Below are positions 47,121-59,195 of a stretch of DNA of 64,000 bases, piece by piece. A program made the translations under genes and the position numbers. The notes under the pieces are model-generated. The model saw nothing but the letters and a program-made list of their open reading frames with translations. It ran no database searches and had not been told where the DNA came from. Source of the stretch: Anthonomus grandis grandis (Eukaryota > Arthropoda > Insecta > Coleoptera > Curculionidae); NCBI RefSeq assembly GCF_022605725.1, contig NC_065549.1, forward strand, positions 36,223,690 to 36,287,689. The letters run 5' to 3'. Position 1 is the first letter of the stretch. Each line of letters begins with the position of its first letter.

Positions 47121-47698
47121 GAGAAAGACGTTTGTTATATGATTTAAGCAATAATGATTATAAAAATCGTGAGAAGAAATCAGAAGCTTGGGCTGAAATC
47201 GCAAGAGAGATGGGAACTGAGGATAGTAAGTAAGAATATATGGTTTTTATTTGTTTTTTTTATGTACATGTATCAGTTCTGTGTCATACATTATTCATTA
47301 AAATATAAAATAAACTGTTCTCTAACTGCATACGCCGTCAAGTTACTTCTGTGATTTGTTTGTTGAAAACTTCTAAAGGCACGTGCGTGTCGATACAACT
47401 CGACTATATCTTCTTCTTCGTTTATCTGGAATTCTCCTTTGACTCTAAGAAAGTTATGCAAACAACAAGCAGCCTTAACGACATCAACAGTGTTAACATT
47501 TAGTTGAAATGATTTTAAAAAACACCTCCATTTTTGAACCAAAATTCCGAAAGAACTCTCTACAATACGTCTTGCACAACTAAATCTCTTATTGTACTTC
47601 AGCTTTCTTTCATCTTGACTCCAATTTGAAACCACTATCTCCAATAAAAACGTGAGGCGTTTGTTGTTCTCTCCCTAGTAATGGCGTTGGTCCGGGAA

Positions 47699-49730
47699 GC
47701 GTATTTACAAACTATACTACAGCACAGACCACCATAAAACTCGGCGGCTCTGTACCGCAGTATAATATGTAGTTGAGAAATGCGCTTATTTATCACTACA
47801 TACTATACTACGCTACAGAGCATTAGAAAGAAAAATGTTTTTATGTGATTTGTTTGGTAAAATTGGTAGTAACAGAGTAAATAAATGTGTAATTATTTAT
47901 GTTATTATAATTGGTTATTTATGTTGTTATTATTATTATTATTATTGGTTAAATTTTTGTTGATAATTTTAATATACAAGATGAGGCGTGTTAAAATAAT
48001 TTAATGAATACAATGGTACTTTAAAATTTAAAAACAATGTTGTGAAGGTGTGTTGTATTTTGGGTTTTACAATTTCGATAGTGCTTTGTTTCTAGGTTAG
48101 GTTTTTTATGTATATGAATACAAAGTATGTATCTAAATAAGTATATATAAATTGTTAGATTTTAATAAGGTGCTACCTATTTAGGTTAGATTTGAAATTT
48201 ACACGGCCTAATGAATAAAATAAAGCAATTTATTGCTCATTGTCAACTACGTTTACTTACTTTTGCTTAAAACATGAAAGCAAAACCTCCAGATTTTGCG
48301 GATTAGAAATGGTAGAATTATAAGCATATTTTTGTATGTTAATGAGACAGAAGGTATAGGAATATACAGTTTATTATTTATTTTCTTTTCACTCATCTAC
48401 CTAATACTGTCTACCATAGATTGGACATGTTACCTATCTATAGACAATATTACCAAACTTAAGGAGTTTCTACGAACACCACTGTTAATCAGTAAGAAAA
48501 AGCTGTAAGCAATTATTCAATATTTTATTAGATCTATTTAATATTTAAAAAAAAATCATAACACCTAGTATTCATTCAACAAAAAGATTAAATTCAATAT
48601 TACCTATCTTAAAAGAAAAAATTGAAATATTTAGTGATATATTGCGTTTTGACAATTGTAGGCCACATTTTAGTGACCTTGGAGCCTTAACGTCTTTAAA
48701 AACATATTATTTATTGTGCTGAGATGATATTTATATTCACTAGTCGATTTATTTCCCACACAGTAAACTTACACGGTAAGTTTACACGGCGAGTACCAAT
48801 TTAGTCTTCCGACTAAATACTGTGTTAATTTTATTAAATCCTTAGGCTTTTACTCCAACAAAGTCAAGACTATTATTTTAATCTCTTGTTTGGCCCTAGA
48901 TATCAGCTTTAACTTGTCTAGTCCTTGAATAATGTCCATATACATTATACTTATATGTTTTCCCCGAATTTAGCCTACCCTGTTTGGCATTGACTAAATT
49001 CCTTTATTAAATTTTAGTACGCGGTTTTTTACAAGGAAAAATACAAGGTACCTTCTAATCTTCTAATTCTAAACAGTTAGCAAACTTTTCTGAAATTGCA
49101 AAAAAATTCAAAGCAAACTTCATACTTACCGTAGTCAAGCTTAATCACTGAAGGAGTTTATAATTTAGTTTTTAATTCATATGAATTGCAGAATAATATA
49201 AATCAACTTATGCACTATTACTATTTTGTGGTTCAATGTGTGGCTACTTTGAACATTTTTACCAACATAAGGGCATTTTTCGCTATTTCAGAAAAGTTTA
49301 CCCCACTGTATTATCCATACAAGCAGATTAATGATAAAAAATATAAATCTGTACATTCTCAAGCGAAACCTATATTTTAAAATTAAACCAAATTTAGGAA
49401 TGGACTAAAGAAATTACGTTTTACGCGTACGTATTTAAAAGTTGTATTTACGTACCTTTAAAAGCCTACAAGCTACTATTAACATTTTAAAAATATAACA
49501 CACCTTCACAACAGTAGGTATTTTTTTTCAAATTTTCCAGTCGCAATATATTTATTAAATATTTAAACACCCTTTATCTTGTATATCGAAATCGCAAGCA
49601 AAAAAACAAAATTCAAAATAATTACACAATAATTAAATGCGTTACTACCAATTTTAAAAAGCGCATTTCTCAACTACATATTATACTGCAGTGCAGAGCC
49701 GCCGAGTTCTATGGCGTAGTTCTATACGCG
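47699..49730. mobile_element. Unclassified long-inverted-repeat element, 8-base duplication
   Basis: TCCGGGAA flanks both ends (47691-47698 and 49731-49738). Ends start GCGTAT on each strand. Imperfect inverted similarity extends at least 250-370 bases inward: AACTCGGCGGCTCTG, TATAATATGTAGTTGAGAAA, AAATTGGTAGTAAC and TTGTGAAGGTGTGTT all recur inverted. The 2032-base element has no convincing open frame. An 8-base duplication is known for hAT and P elements and 8-10 bases for Mutator-like elements; the long arms favour a Mutator-like or foldback type. Unassigned. Confidence 0.85.
47938..47956 (+). repeat. ATT microsatellite
   Basis: Short ATT run inside the left arm of the long-inverted-repeat element. 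Confidence 0.8.
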
Positions 49731-50330
49731 TCCGGGAATGTTCAATTGGTTTTGAACGAGTTGTTGATAAAATGAAGAATTTTGAAAAATTGTGCTGTCG
49801 CTGTCTTTTCCATAACTTCCAGCATCAATCATTATAAATTTATAATCTGAATCTACTATGGCAAGCAGAACTATGGAGAATCTTTGTTTATAGCAAAAAT
49901 GTAATGTCCCACTGTTGGGCGGGCATTTTATATAAACGTGTTTGCCGTCAATACTCCCAATACAATTAAGAAATCCCCACCTCTCTCTAAAGCCACTTTC
50001 AGATTGTTTCCATATCGTTTCCGTGGGGAATGGCAAATAAATAGGTTCTAATGCTTGCCAGATCGCTTTACTTACTTTCTTGACTATTGTACCAACCGTT
50101 GTAAATCCCATCCAATAGGAATGACCGATTGTTTTATAGTAATCTCCTGTAGCAAGATATCTGAAACGAAAAAAGACAAGATATAGTTACTTGATTTATT
50201 TATCTTTATAGTATTGTGTTACCTCACTTTTTTATTTCTATTGGTTTTACATTAAATTGCTGCTGTTAATATCTTTGACGACCTACGTGTATCATTAAGG
50301 CAAAGTTAGGTTAACCACTAATATCTTATC

Positions 50331-50733
50331 TAAGCAGCTTAGGCTCTATGGATTAAAGGAATCCAATGGTGAAAAACTAAAAGAAAAAGTCCAGCAAACC
50401 CTTGCTGTTAAATTGAAAATAGATGATTTAGATATAGATGCGTGTCATAGAATAGGACAGAAAAATCCGACTGACAGCAAACCGCGGCCGGTAAGAATGT
50501 TTTTTAACTACGTGGCAGCCAGGCAAGAAGTTTTTTTCAAGAAAAAAATACTTAAAGGATCCAATATGGTCGTTGTTGAAGAACTAACAAACCACAAATA
50601 CCATCTGTTGCAGCTAGCTAAAGAGAAATTCGGAAAAGAAAACCCCTGGTCAAAAAGTGGGAAAATGTATGTAACGAAAGATGGAAAAAGTGAAATAATA
50701 AAAACTGAGAAACAATTGGAACAATCATTGTAA
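50331..50733 (+). CDS. LINE ORF1, C-terminal part
   Basis: An open frame from 50331 (LRLYGLKESNGEKLKEKVQQ) to the stop at 50733. It contains DACHRIGQKNPTDSKPRPVR, VRMFFNYVAARQEVFFKK, EELTNHKYHLLQLAKEKFGK and NPWSKSGKMYVTKDGKSEII. The RIG...RPVxVxF...NxWSxxGxIxxK layout is the RNA-binding C-terminal part of LINE ORF1 proteins of L1/CR1-like elements. It binds element RNA and acts as a chaperone in known relatives. The N-terminal coiled coil is missing because the copy is 5'-truncated; the upstream boundary is uncertain. Confidence 0.7.
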
Positions 50734-51533
50734 TTTTTTAGGGGTAAAAAGGTGAAATGCGTTAACTTAGTAAGAATCTTATTTTTTTTTCTTTGTCACT
50801 TTTGTTCATATCCTGTTTTTTTTTATATATAAGCTTCTGTTTACCTTTATATACTAGATCCCTAAGTTTTTGATTTCGATTTTGAAATTCGTATCAAGTT
50901 AGTATAGTACCTATCCTACGTAGCCACAAATCTGTAACTTATATCAACTTATCGTTTTTTATTTGAGGGAAAACAAGAAAAACACTTTTTTGTATTCTTC
51001 TCTCGTTCTTTGCATAAATACGTTACTGAAGTACTCAATTTAATTAACAAATTTAACTATTAACATGATTACATTTGCCATTTTTTGAAGAGTTTCCAAG
51101 AGTTAATCGGACTAGACCAGGAAAAAAAATGAAAAAATTCTCATTCGCATTTTATAACATAAGATCATTAGTACCTCACTTGGCTGAATTTAAAACATTT
51201 TTGTTGGAAAAAAAATTTGACTTTTGTGGTATACCGGACGATGTTTTAAATGTTGATGGTTATAGATTTTTAAGATTAGATCGCAGTGCAGCAAGAGGCG
51301 GAGGTATTGGTATATTTATTTTAAATTCAATTGAATTCGAGCAGCTACATTTAAATTATTCGTCAGTACTAGAGGAGGTATGGCTTAAAATTAAACTTAA
51401 AAACAAAAACGTTATAATAGGCACTGTATACAGGCCTCCTTCAGGCTCCGTCTCAGATTTTCTGGATACCCTTGAGAATAGTTTATCACAACTTTATACA
51501 AATTGCCATGATATTATATGTGGTGGAGATATA

Positions 51534-53096
51534 CAGTGGCGGCCAGCTAATTAAAAACGACACAAAATTTAATTTTTTTGGAAAACCATTTTATGCAGTT
51601 TTACGAATGATATTTATTTATAAGGGTTAGACATATTAAACACATTCTACGATAAATCAATAGTAATCTATTCAAAAATCTAGGAAAAAAAAAGGTTTAC
51701 AAAATTAATGGACAACAAATTAAAAACGAATTCAATATTTTAATTTTACACCAAAAAAAATCAGTATTTGGTAGGATATCCTTTAGCTTCTTTTATTGCT
51801 AGATATCTTCTTTGCATAGATTCTAATAAAGTTTGACAGCGAGTAATTGGGATGGAATACCAAGCTTCTTGAACACCTTTCACTAGTTCGTCCATGTTTT
51901 TAAATTGCTTTGGCTGAATTATTCTTTTAAGATCATTCCACAGATTCTCTATCGGGTTGAGGTCTGGACTACACGAGGGCCATTCAATTACATCAACGAC
52001 GTTTTGTTCAAACCACCTTTTTACTGAACGTGCTGTATGCTTGGGGTCATTATCCTGTTGAAATTTCCAGGTAATAGGTAATTTTTCTTCTGCATATGGA
52101 AGCATCACATTTTCTAATATAGATTTGTATTTCTCCTGATCCATAATTCCATCTATTTTATAAATTGCTCCAACTCCATACCATGACATGCAGCCCCACA
52201 TCATGATTGAACCACCTCCATGTTTAACAGTTAATTTTGTGAATCTTGGATTTAATTCCTCACCAGGTGGTCTTCGTACGTAAGTACGACCATCCGATCC
52301 GATGCAATTAAGTTTTGTTTCATCCGACCAAAGTATATTTTTCCATTGGGTAAGGGTCCAACTCAAATGATCGCGTGCGAACTGCAATCGGAGTTTACGA
52401 TTCTTCTTTGAGACAAGTGGCTTCTTTCGGGAAACTCTTCCAAATAGTTGAAACTCATTAAGTCGGCGGCGAATTGTTCTTACTGATGGCTTCGGATCGT
52501 TTTGTGCATACATTTCACGTCTGATATCTACTGCTGCTAAATGGGGCGACTTTTTTGCTAAACGTACCATATTTTTATCCTCTCTTGCGGTTGTTATTCT
52601 AGGTCTTTTCTTCCTAGGTACATTTCTAACCGTGCCGTGAGTTTTATAATGTTTAATAGCATTATGAACCATAAATTTGGAACATTTTAGCATTGCTGCA
52701 ACTTTACTGTATGAATGCCCTTCTTGAATCAAATTATAATTACTTGTCTTTTTTCAGGGTCACAACTCTTTTTTTTACCCATAACGTTTGTTTTATATTG
52801 ACCTTGTATTACTTAAGTGAGACACCAACTAAATGATAAATAAATGCTACACATTCATATTTGACAAAAATTGATAAAAAAAAAACAAAAGATGAATCGT
52901 TTTTATTTAGCTGTCCAAGGTATTTCTAAATTGTTTAAATATTAGATTCCAAACCTGTTTCAAATCCAAATATTTATGCATGTGCAAGCTTAACATGAAG
53001 TGATAAAAACATTTATGTGCAAATAGAAAATATACCGTATGATTTTAGCATAAAATATTAAAAATTGTATCGTTTTTAATTTGCTGGCCGCCACTG
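51534..53096 (-). mobile_element. Tc1-like element, nearly intact
   Basis: TA flanks both ends (51532-51533 and 53097-53098). The ends start CAGTGGCGGCCAGC(T/A)AATT, with about 28 of 31 positions matching inverted. 1563 bases with a single transposase gene. Excision in thought restores the LINE endonuclease frame exactly, so the insertion is clean and young. Confidence 0.95.
51761..52782 (-). CDS. Tc1-like transposase (DD34E), one frameshift near the start
   Basis: The natural start is ATG 52782 (MGKKKSCDPEKRQVI). A one-base deletion near 52735 breaks the frame, after which 323 residues run uninterrupted to 51761. Paired helix-turn-helix region: GHSYSKVAAMLKCSKFMVHN and SVRTIRRRLNEFQLFG. The catalytic triad, counted in the 323-residue frame, is Asp137 in WSDETKLNCIG, Asp227 in QQDNDPKHT and Glu262 in SPDLNPIENLW, which gives 34 residues between the last two. 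GGGSIMMWGCMSWYG is also typical. It binds the TIRs and cuts at TA in the nucleus in known relatives. Apart from the frameshift it looks complete. Confidence 0.93.
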
Positions 53097-53925
53097 TAAA
53101 TATAGACCTGCTAAATATGGAGGACACAAAATCACAGAATTTCAGGAAAACAATAGAACTCTTTGATCTAAAACAAACAATTAATAGTCCAACTAGAATC
53201 TCAAATAATAGCTCAACACTAATCGATATTATTTTGGTTTCTACGCAAAAAGGCAGGCAAGATTTTTACGGTACTAATAAAGTAAATAATCTCTCTGATC
53301 ATTATTTAGTATTTGGTCAGTCTTATTTTAGAAAATGTAGTAAACACCTACAAATCTATAAGGTCAAGATGCTTAAGTAAAATAGATAAACAAAGCGTGC
53401 TCGACTGCCTGGCTGTATCTCCTTTAAATAATACTTATTATATAAATAATCATGTGTTGAAAGTTGATTTTTTTACTAATACAATACTTAACTTATTTGA
53501 TCAATTAGCTCCCTATAAAACAATTAACTATAAACATAGAAACCAGCCATGGTGTACTTATGCTGTTCAATGTTTTATCAAGCGAAAGGATCAGGCTTAT
53601 AACAAATTTTAAAAAAATAAAACCCCTCTAAATTGGAATTACTATAAATATATTAAAAACGAAACTACTAGTGTGATAAATAGAGAAAAAAGAGCCTACC
53701 TAGAACACTTACTAGAGAATAACAATGGCAACGGAAAAATTTTATGGAAAACTCTCAAGAATCTTAATATTTTAAACAAAAAGTCCGGTGATACCATTCC
53801 CAACAATCTTAATAACCCGAATGAAATAAACAACTTTTTTCTTCAATTTTCTCAACTTGAACCACCAGATCCGGACTTGATTTTATTATATACTACTAAA
53901 TTTGACAACGATAGGTCCATGTTAA

Positions 53926-56236
53926 AAATATTTATTGCTCCCCAATGGACCTGGTTGGGGTGATAATTCGTTTCCCGAATTATCTGTCTCAAAGCTGCGC
54001 ACAGAATAGTTTCCTCTGCCTCGTTGAGAATAGCCCCTGTGACCTCTATATGTGCTATGGCCACCATGATAATTATTATGGATAGGAACTTCAGGATTTC
54101 TATTAAATCCTCCTCTTTTCCATTGTCCTTGCGCCCTAGGATAATGACCTCTATAATTTGGATTTCCTCTATTGTTGAATCGATTTTGTGTAAAAAGGAC
54201 TGTAGAATTTTTTGATTCAGTTTTGACGCTAACAAACTTTGTCAAGGCGTCTTGAGTTGTGTTGAATGTGCCTGCTTCCATTATCAACCTAGATCTTTCT
54301 GAGGTTGCATTCGATTTTAGGGCTTTAACTGCAATATAAGTTGTATAACCTCTGCTACATTTACTGGTACACCTTTATTTATGTACGCTCTTTTTAAGCT
54401 TGTTGCTAAAGCTTCTATGTCAGATGCATATTTTGATGTATCGCTGGATCCTTGTTTAAGAGCTAATAATTTTGTCGAAACTAACTGCGAACTTTCACCC
54501 TTAATATTAATTGTTAGTTTTTGAATTATAATTGGTATGGTATCATTATCGCCAATAAGGTCTCTTGCTTTACCAACTAATTTAGTTTTAATAAGAGCCA
54601 CGGCATTTGCTTCGTGCCCTTCGCAATTTTCTTGGATTAAAGTTAGTGCGTCAATAAAAGATCGAAGTTAGTCATCTTAGTCATTTTAGTCATCGCCATT
54701 TTGCCAGTTTCAATTTTAATTTCAGTGTTTGTATTTTGTTCGTCTGAACCCTCTGAAGAGTTTTCACTGTCAATAATATCCTCCTCAATCGCGTTTCGAT
54801 CAATTAGTTCAGTGCACGATGTAGGTATTTTATACGAAACATTTAATACTTGATATACCCTGACTACTTTATCTCTTGAGACGGAAAAAAGTTTTTTAAT
54901 TGCAAAATACTGTTCTTGACTTAAATTTTTGTAATCATGTAATATAAGTTGCGCAAAGGTATTATAGTATTTAAGTAAATTATCCCTAACTTCTTTTTTA
55001 ATTTCCTCTGATTTAGGTATTTTTTTTAAGACTCTTTTTGATTCGTTAGTAATTAATATTTTTAAATTTGATAACTTGGTATAAAGTTCTTCCCAAGCCG
55101 ATGATGAAAAATAACTAAATTTAGCCTAAATTACGGTAAAAAAAATCTAACATAATAGTAGTACATGAAAAATGTAAACAAAAATCCAACATAAAAATTA
55201 TTATTCAGCTATATATATGTAATATGTAACTTTATAATATATTATTTAATATATTATAATATTATAACTTTCGATTACTTTATGAACTAATAAAAAAAAT
55301 AGTTTTACCCCCAAAAATATTTTAAAACTGCTAAATAGCCAAAAAAATCTTATTCTAAATATACACAAATAAATAAAATTACATACCAACTATAATATAA
55401 CATTTGTGTGGTCCATGTCCTGGGACGGATGCAAAATCTCCATTACATCTCCTTCTTCCATCTTCCAATAAACAGGTGGCGTTTAATCGCTCGTCCTTAA
55501 TGTCACTGCTTTCAGGTTTTACTAAAATGTTTTTCTACACCAACACATTGCTTCTTCTTTCACTAACACGGACTCACAAACACAAACCACTATGTAATAG
55601 TCTTACTTAGACATCACCAACTGGAGCTTTCAGCATAAGACTTCTTGACAAGTCTCTTTTCATGTTTCTGCGGTAAGCCTTCCTAATTTTTAGTAACACC
55701 AAGGTTACAACAGCCACAGTGATTATATACAGCAGAATACGGATATCCATAGGGACATTTATAGCTTGTTCTTCCCATATTGACTCACACTGTATGTTAC
55801 TGTACATTAGCACACTTTACAGCAACTAGCTCCCATACTTTTACCACGGTTTTACTATAAACATTTTTCTTTTTGTACTATGTACATATAGAACAATTAC
55901 TACTCTTACTGAAAAATGCACTAAAAAATGGTGTTTGGCACTGGCAGGATCGCCATGTGAAGGTTCGATTTAGGAATTATAAATAAGAATGCCAAATGCG
56001 CTTACACCATTGTATATTACTCTCTTCGATGATATCTGGTATATTAGTAGTTATTTCAAAAAACAGTGTTCTACATAATTGTCGTGCATACGTATGCAGT
56101 AGTATTGCATAAATATTTAACAATAATAATTCATTGTATAACAAATTAATATACAGTATGATACTTGAAAATAAATAACATATATCACTATTATATTATT
56201 GTACCACAAGGGCAAAAAACTTTATTGAGCTTTTTT
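53926..56236 (-). mobile_element. LTR retrotransposon fragment (Ty3/Gypsy-like gag and probable LTR)
   Basis: On the minus strand, a gag-like region runs from about 55130 to 53930. It contains VALIKTKLVGKARDLIG (54605-54550) and SKYASDIEALATSLKRAYI (54450-54390), then an Arg/Gly/Asn-rich C-terminal part with RGHRGYSQRGRGNYSVRS and no CCHC knuckle. There are frameshifts near 54665 and 54310. Upstream (56236-55600) is probably a 5' LTR holding a transmembrane open frame. Everything downstream of gag (protease, RT, integrase) is absent. Ends are not sharply defined. Possibly an errantivirus-like element; described only. Confidence 0.65.
55607..55813 (-). CDS. Short membrane-protein frame in the putative LTR
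   Basis: A 68-residue open frame (start codon ATG 55811-55813) with one strong hydrophobic helix at about residues 26-43 (LLYIITVAVVTLVLL) followed by a basic tail (KIRKAYRRNMKRD). It lies upstream of the gag frame. In some insect errantiviruses env runs into the 3' LTR, so the 5' LTR carries the env C-terminus; this frame would fit such an arrangement. It could also be unrelated. No homology is claimed. Confidence 0.35.
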   Translation of the reverse strand: MLMYSNIQCESIWEEQAINVPMDIRILLYIITVAVVTLVLLKIRKAYRRNMKRDLSRSLMLKAPVGDV

Positions 56237-58130
56237 CTTTTAGATTGACGGATGAACAGGAAGTTTACACTGCCTTATCTTGGATGGTCTAAACAGTGAA
56301 GTGCTAAAATTATGCTGCCCCTCAGATTCTAAATATTTTAGTTATTATTTATAACTCGTGTATTCTCGTATCTAAATTTCCAGACTCCTGGAAAATTACT
56401 AGGGTTTTTCCGTTGCCAAAAACTAAAACCGAGCCCACAAACCTTTCAGAATTAAGACCCATATCCATTTTATCACCCTGCTCGAAAATATTTGAAAAAA
56501 TCTTAACCGCTAGAATAATAGAACACCTGGAAAAACACAATATCCTTCCCTTGAGACAATCGGGATTTAGAAAAGGCTACAGTTGCTGTACAGCATTGTT
56601 GGACGTGGTTGAGTCAATAATGTCAAATATAGACTCTGGAAACTCATGTGTTTTGATATTGTTAGACTACACAAGAGCGTTTGATAAAGTAAACCACCAG
56701 GTCCTGTTCGCTTTGCTATTGCATGTTGGATTTTCACAGAGTGCTGTCGATCTAATTAAAAGCTATTTATCTAATAGGGTTCAATATGTAGAAACTGATA
56801 AGGGATGTTCGGACAGAGGGTCGCTTCACGGTGGTGTTCCACAGGGCTCCGGCCTATCCTCGTTACTATTCTGCATATACACTTGTTATCTCACACATGC
56901 CTTTGAACACTGTATTGATTATAGTTTTGCTGATGATAAACAATTATTATACTCTGTCACACCTAATAGCATAGCACAAACTCAACTTAACATAAATAAA
57001 GATTTGAATCAACTAGTTCGAAACTCAGAAAAACACCACTTAAAATTAAACCCTTTAAAAACTAATAAAATACTTGCTTTTGGAAAACAAAAAATTGACT
57101 TAGAAAACCAACTTAAAATTAATTTAAATAACTCAGAGCTTACCTTTAAAAAAAAATTAGGAATTTGGGTGTAATTTTAGATACAGATTTAAGATTCAGC
57201 GAACATGTATCTGCATGTGTACAGAGGGCGTATGCAAATTTAAAGTTGTTATATCCACATAGGCGTGCACTAAGTCAAAAACTAAAATTAACATTGTCAG
57301 ATGCTCTTGTGTTAAGTCACTTTAATTATTGTGATGCATTGTATGGTCCATGCCTAACCAAACAGGATAGGGACAGGATACAGAGAGTTCAGAGGTCGTG
57401 TTTGCGGTTTGCATTTGGCATGAGGAAGTTTGAGCCAGTAATTCACAAACTCAAAACTTGCAATTGGTTGGATATGGAAAATCGCCGTACATTTCACTCC
57501 GCTGTCTTATTCCACAGAATAATATTTAATAAAAGTCCACCATATTTGTACAACAAAATAAAGTTTAGAATAGATGTTCACAACTTAAACCTAAGGTATA
57601 GGGGCTTAATATCTCCTCCTTTCCATAAGACTGCCTTGTTTGCAAGATCTTTCTCTTATAATGTTTACCTATTATACAATCATATTCCTCTCGAAATGAA
57701 AATACTCACGCCAACAAAATTCAAATATCTATATAAAAATAACTTGCTAACACACCACTAAGTCTTGTTGTTTTTTATTTATCTTTTTTTTCATACGATA
57801 TAGTGTACTTGTGTTTTGGGTAGGTACAAACGTCTACTATAAGTATAAGAACTAGGAACTATTAGAATTTTTTAGGTAAAAACAGTGTTGTAATTTACTC
57901 GTGTTGAAATTATAAAACTACATACTACTTATGATTTGCTATTGTGCTAACATTGAATCTATACATTAATTTAATATTCTTTGTTGTTAGTTACAGTTAC
58001 AACATTTTTACGGAGTTTATTCAATATCAGTTTTACTGCCTTAAACTCCATTTTGCAGTAATACATTTATCATGTATGAAGAATGTATACCAATAATGCA
58101 TTGTAAACTTGTACTATTACTGGCAAATAA

Positions 58131-58135
<5 letters not shown>

Positions 58136-58169
<34 letters not shown>
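58136..58169 (+). repeat. ATT microsatellite, LINE 3' tail
   Basis: About ten ATT units ending the LINE; Harbinger sequence resumes right after. Confidence 0.85.
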
Positions 58170-58170
<1 letters not shown>

Positions 58171-58172
58171 AT

Positions 58173-58713
58173 ACCACTTGTCAGAGTGAAGAAACGAATC
58201 GTGACGATTCTCAATCGTTAATCATAGAAGACTTAAATTCCATACATAGCGAATCGGAAGTTCGCGAGGTTCCGCCGGAAACTAATACCCCTCGCACCGC
58301 AAATAAAAAAAGAAAAGCGAAGAATACTACCCCAGACTCCAGTGATAAGGTACTGGAATACCTAAATATGAAAAACGGCCAAAAGCAACATAGAACAGTG
58401 GATGAGGTAGATCATTTCTTTCTTAGCTACGCTCGAAGCTTTAAAAAGTTTTCACTGCTCGGTATGAGTTGCAAGCTGCCGACGATATTATGCCTAAAAT
58501 GACGCAGCAGGAAAGACCGCAGTCGCCACTGTCAAATTTGTCTGCTTCTAGGAATTCTGCTATTCCGCTTGGAGAAGATTCTAATTATTCTTCATTAACA
58601 ATTACATCACAACCAGTTGAAAAAGAATTGACTCGCTATTATGAGACCGCAGCAAATACATTTTCGGATTCATATGATTACACTATTCACTCACCTACTT
58701 ACGAAAATTTATA
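58173..58713 (+). pseudogene. BESS-motif partner gene of the Harbinger element
   Basis: An open frame starts right after the LINE tail (CQSEETNRDDSQSLIIEDLN). It passes a basic patch (ANKKRKAKN) and a BESS-like motif (VDEVDHFFLSYARSFKKFS, near 58405-58460), then shifts frame near 58455 and continues YELQAADDIMPKM to a stop at 58713. In animals many Harbinger elements carry a second, DNA-binding protein of Myb/MADF type, and BESS motifs follow MADF domains. The MADF half was not found left of the LINE. Opposite strand to the transposase. Confidence 0.65.
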
Positions 58714-59195
58714 ACAGCTAAAATGCAAACATTATTTTTTAGTAATTAAAAATTGTTTCATTTCTTTGTGTAAAACCTGTAAATAAATATTACCTACCTT
58801 AAAAATACTGCTAGCCTCTCTTTTGCAGGAATGCCCATCCTCCAGTATTTTTTTTTCTATGTCATGTTTTATTAAACTATATAATTCATTAAAGCTATTT
58901 ATTGACATTCGAAAATAAATAAAAAATCGTTCTTCATCTTTAAGCAATTCAGCAAAAAGAGTATTAAATTATCCTTGATCTTCTCGCTTTCTGTTAATTG
59001 GATGCACCCAGTGTTTTCTTTTTCTTTTTCTCTTATCTGCTTCCAAGCTCAACAAAAGCAGTGGTTCTTCTTCGTCAGAAAATTATGTATCTGAGAACAT
59101 GATTGTTTCGCGCACAATACTTGGAATAAAACTGGAACTTTGGCATTTGACCGCCGCGCCGCATGTGTTCCCCAGAACTCGAAAAATAGAACACA

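Larger units (their letters stand above)
51075..57761 (+). pseudogene. LINE endonuclease/reverse transcriptase, interrupted twice
   Basis: Endonuclease from 51129 (KKFSFAFYNIRSLVPHLAEF, ARGGGIGIFI, GTVYRPPSGSVSDFLD, CGGDI). The Tc1 follows at 51534, then NIDLLNMEDTKSQNFRKT at 53097, in exact frame across the insertion. The linker (INREKRAYLEHLLENN) ends near 53926 at the LTR-retrotransposon fragment. The RT resumes at about 56240 (FPDSWKITRVFPLPK), with LLDYTRAFDKVNHQ near 56670, GVPQGSGLSSLLFCIYT near 56835 and YSFADDKQLLYSV near 56930. Frameshift near 57170, then GVILDTDLRFSEH to the stop at 57761. Other small frameshifts near 53340, 53610 and 56260. RT catalytic residues are intact. Confidence 0.85.
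50331..58169 (+). mobile_element. CR1/Jockey-like LINE, host of two insertions
   Basis: Pieces at 50331-51533, 53097-about 53926 and about 56236-58169 together make one plus-strand LINE: the end of ORF1, a full endonuclease, the reverse transcriptase and an ATT tail at 58136-58169. It is 5'-truncated in ORF1. It lies in the intron of the Harbinger transposase. Its guests are a Tc1 element and an LTR-retrotransposon fragment. This is the only LINE in the window with ORF1 sequence. Confidence 0.88.
47291..59060 (-). pseudogene. Harbinger transposase, three pieces, interrupted
   Basis: Exon 1 (59060-58798) has HWVHPINRKRE, a stop, then DEERFFIYFRMSINSFNEL and, after a frameshift in an A run near 58850, AKERLAVFL up to an AG/gtaggt donor. 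Exon 2 starts at 50160 after a ttttcgtttcag acceptor. The split codon AG+A gives Arg, continuing YLATGDYYKTIGHSYW. The catalytic first Asp is in GSIDGKHVYIKCPP and the second in IDAGSYGKDSDSTIF. The frame is cut at 49738 by the long-TIR element and resumes at 47690 (PGPTPLLGREQQTPHVFIGD, frameshift near 47640). The final Glu is in FSCARRIVESSFGIL. The protein ends at about 47291. DDE_Tnp_4 family; all three catalytic residues remain. Confidence 0.85.

Noticed and set aside
48296..49380. Short frames inside the long-inverted-repeat element as a possible transposase
   Set aside because: 60-70 codons, hydrophobic or random composition, with no catalytic or DNA-binding motif.
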